Shown: one piece after another, positions 6,130 to 7,580 of the stretch
Layout: every line of letters starts with the position of its first letter
How positions within the stretch are numbered: the stretch's first letter is position 1
Assembly (NCBI GenBank): GCA_014376425.1
Contig: JACMRO010000372.1
Location: forward strand, 1-7,580
Length of the DNA stretch: 7,580 nucleotides
Direction of reading: 5' to 3'
Origin: Rubritepida sp.
GTDB taxonomy: Bacteria > Pseudomonadota > Alphaproteobacteria > Acetobacterales > Acetobacteraceae
Made by a program: the position numbers and the translations under genes
The notes under the pieces: generated by a model
The model's database searches: none
Seen by the model: only the letters and a program-made list of their open reading frames with translations
What the model was told of the DNA's origin: nothing

Positions 6130-7248
6130 ATGCGCTTCGAATTGCCCAGCCCGCCGGCAGGCGCCGCCGCCCTGCGCGACGAGGTGCGCGAATTCTTGGC
6201 GGACCGCGACTGGGGCCCGGCGGTGCGCGCGCGTTCCTGGGTGGGTTTCGACCGCGCTTTCTCGCGCGAGGTGGGCGCGCGTGGCTGGGTCGGCATGGTC
6301 TGGCCACGCCGGTATGGCGGCCATGAGCGAGTGGGCCTGGAACGCAACGTGGTGCTGGAGGAGATGCTGGCGGTGGGCGCCCCGGTGGGCGCGCACTGGA
6401 TCGGCGACCGGCAATCGGGGCCGCTCATCCTGCGGCTGGCGACCGAGACGCAGAAGCGCGCCATCCTGCCACGCATCGCCAGCGGCGAGATTTCCTTCTG
6501 TATCGGGCTGAGCGAACCCGATTCCGGCAGCGACCTGGCCTCGCTGCGCAGCAAGGCCGAAGCCACGCCGGATGGCTGGGTGCTGAACGGCCGCAAGATC
6601 TGGACCACCAACGCGCATCTTTCGGAATACATGATCGCGCTGGTGCGGACCTCGCCCGCGCCCGAGGGTGGCAGCCGCCACGCCGGCCTGTCGCAGCTGC
6701 TGGTCGATCTCAGCCTGCCCGGCATCACCATCCGGCCGATCCGCGACCTGCTGGGCGAGGAGGGCTTCAACGAAGTCACTTTCGACGATGTGAAGCTGCC
6801 GCCCGAGGCGCTGCTGGGTGCGGAAGGCGCGGGCTGGGCGCAGGCCACGTCGGAGCTGGCTTTCGAGCGTAGCGGGCCCGACCGCATCCTGTCCTCGTTG
6901 CCGGCGTTGACAGCGGCGATGGACGTGCTGCCGCCCACGGCGGAGGTGGCGGTGGGCCGCCTGGTCGCGCGGCTGGCGACGCTGCGCCACATGTCGCTTT
7001 CGGTGGCCGGCATGCTGGAAGCGGGCGGGGAACCGGCGCAGGAAGCGGCGCTGGTGAAGGATGCCGGCAACAGCTTCGAACAGGCACTGCCCGAGGCGAT
7101 TCGCGGCTTGCTGGAGCCGGAGGACACGCCCGCCGAATTGCGCGCATTGCTGGCGGACCTGACGCAGCTGGCGCCCACCTTCTCGCTGCGCGGCGGCACC
7201 CGCGAAATCCTGCGCGGGATCATTGCGCGGGAGTTGGGACTGCGATGA
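6130..7248 (+). CDS. acyl-CoA dehydrogenase family protein (likely one half of a two-gene pair)
   Basis: A 372-residue FAD enzyme introducing an alpha,beta double bond into an acyl-CoA and passing electrons to ETF. The all-helical N-terminal domain (about 1-120) includes WVGMVWPRRYGG (53-64). The beta domain carries the flavin-contact motif GLSEPDSGSDLASLR (126-140) and WVLNGRKIWTTNA (150-162). The C-terminal helical domain ends with GGTREILRGIIARELGLR (355-372), the FAD-binding tail of the family. Glu246 (AFERSG) sits in the helix where isovaleryl-CoA and long-chain dehydrogenases keep their catalytic base. The short-chain-type glutamate (YEGT) is absent, since the equivalent segment reads RGGT. 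A strong GGGAGG precedes the ATG. The stop overlaps the start of a second dehydrogenase gene by 4 bp (ATGA), as in pairs known to form alpha2beta2 heterotetramers, for example in mycobacterial steroid side-chain degradation. The acyl substrate is unknown. Confidence 0.9.
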   Translation: MRFELPSPPAGAAALRDEVREFLADRDWGPAVRARSWVGFDRAFSREVGARGWVGMVWPRRYGGHERVGLERNVVLEEMLAVGAPVGAHWIGDRQSGPLILRLATETQKRAILPRIASGEISFCIGLSEPDSGSDLASLRSKAEATPDGWVLNGRKIWTTNAHLSEYMIALVRTSPAPEGGSRHAGLSQLLVDLSLPGITIRPIRDLLGEEGFNEVTFDDVKLPPEALLGAEGAGWAQATSELAFERSGPDRILSSLPALTAAMDVLPPTAEVAVGRLVARLATLRHMSLSVAGMLEAGGEPAQEAALVKDAGNSFEQALPEAIRGLLEPEDTPAELRALLADLTQLAPTFSLRGGTREILRGIIARELGLR

Positions 7249-7580
7249 GCACCGACGGCGTGGACAGCATGCGCACCATCATCCTCGACCAGGTCGAGCG
7301 CCTGCTGGCGGCGCACCCCGGCGTGAAGGGCATCGAGGCCGGCGAATGGCCCGAGACGCTTTGGGAGGCGTTGGAGGGGCTGGGCCTGCCGCTGCTGCTG
7401 GTGCCCGAAGCGATGGGCGGCATCGGCCTGGGCTGGGCCGATGCGGTGGCGGTCTGGCGCATGGTCGGCCGCCACGGCGCGCCGGCGCCGGTGGGCGAGT
7501 GCATGCTGGCCAATGGGCTGGCGGCGGCGGCGGGCATCACGCCGCGCCCGGGCTTCACCAGCTTCGGCGCCGTCGCGCCC
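7245..7580 (+). CDS. second acyl-CoA dehydrogenase, N-terminal part (3' end outside window)
   Basis: An open frame of 112 codons runs from the ATG at 7245 to the right edge with no stop. The translation begins MSTDGVDSMRTIILDQVERL. It continues with LGLPLLLVPEAMGGIGLGWADAV (about 46-68), matching the 'lG..gl.vPe..GG.Gl...d' segment of the acyl-CoA dehydrogenase N-terminal domain. It then has VGRHGAPAPVGECMLAN (74-90), resembling the second, often non-catalytic, partner in paired dehydrogenases. It overlaps the upstream dehydrogenase by 4 bp, indicating translational coupling and probable complex formation. The flavin-binding and catalytic regions lie beyond the window, so whether it is catalytically competent cannot be seen. 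Confidence 0.85.
   Translation, partial: MSTDGVDSMRTIILDQVERLLAAHPGVKGIEAGEWPETLWEALEGLGLPLLLVPEAMGGIGLGWADAVAVWRMVGRHGAPAPVGECMLANGLAAAAGITPRPGFTSFGAVAP

Noticed and set aside
6092..6307. 72-codon upstream extension of the molybdenum hydroxylase frame
   Set aside because: The extension is Arg/Pro-rich and lies antisense to the acyl-CoA dehydrogenase start. Family N-termini align at the Met encoded at 6091. It does not look like a Tat signal, and these enzymes are normally cytoplasmic.
6084..7475. Minus-strand open frame of 463 codons opposite the acyl-CoA dehydrogenases
   Set aside because: Ser/Arg/Pro-rich shadow covering two genes whose motifs are unmistakable on the plus strand.

Overview
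The window is very GC-rich, with almost every third codon position G or C, and it is coding nearly end to end. This suggests a high-GC proteobacterium. The mix of a LeuCD-like hydratase, a PuuE-like hydrolase, an aerobic-type molybdenum hydroxylase and acyl-CoA dehydrogenases would suit an alphaproteobacterium such as an Acetobacteraceae/Roseomonas-like soil or water heterotroph. High-GC Burkholderiales cannot be excluded from sequence reading alone. No tRNA, rRNA, CRISPR array, insertion sequence or prophage gene was seen.

Layout. (A) Positions 1-2752, plus strand: four genes with overlapping stop and start codons, so a translationally coupled operon. They are the 3' end of a LeuC-like aconitase-family large subunit, a LeuD-like small subunit, an epoxide-hydrolase-type alpha/beta hydrolase, and a PuuE-like member of the polysaccharide-deacetylase fold. 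(B) Positions 2719-6091, minus strand: a CoxL-like (form II) molybdopterin-binding hydroxylase large subunit, followed after a short gap by an NAD-dependent D-2-hydroxyacid dehydrogenase. The tail of the dehydrogenase overlaps the tail of the PuuE-like gene by 34 bp. (C) Positions 6130-7580, plus strand: two adjacent acyl-CoA dehydrogenase genes, the second cut by the window edge. They start only 38 bp from the divergent CoxL-like gene.

All six complete genes, and both partial ones, look like soluble catabolic enzymes. I saw no transporter, regulator or membrane protein. The chemistry on offer is Mo-dependent hydroxylation, hydrolysis of a cyclic amide or related bond, epoxide-type hydrolysis, hydration/dehydration of a branched hydroxyacid, 2-hydroxyacid oxidation, and alpha,beta-dehydrogenation of an acyl-CoA. 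This fits an accessory catabolic island. A unified pathway is inference only: there are three transcription units and no diagnostic partner genes. The nearest described parallel I can name is nicotinate fermentation, which combines a molybdenum hydroxylase, a cyclic-amide hydrolase, a hydroxyacid dehydrogenase and a LeuCD-related dimethylmalate dehydratase. It is offered only as a testable analogy.

There is no gene-free stretch longer than about 40 bp. The only non-coding gaps are 3757-3796 and 6092-6129.
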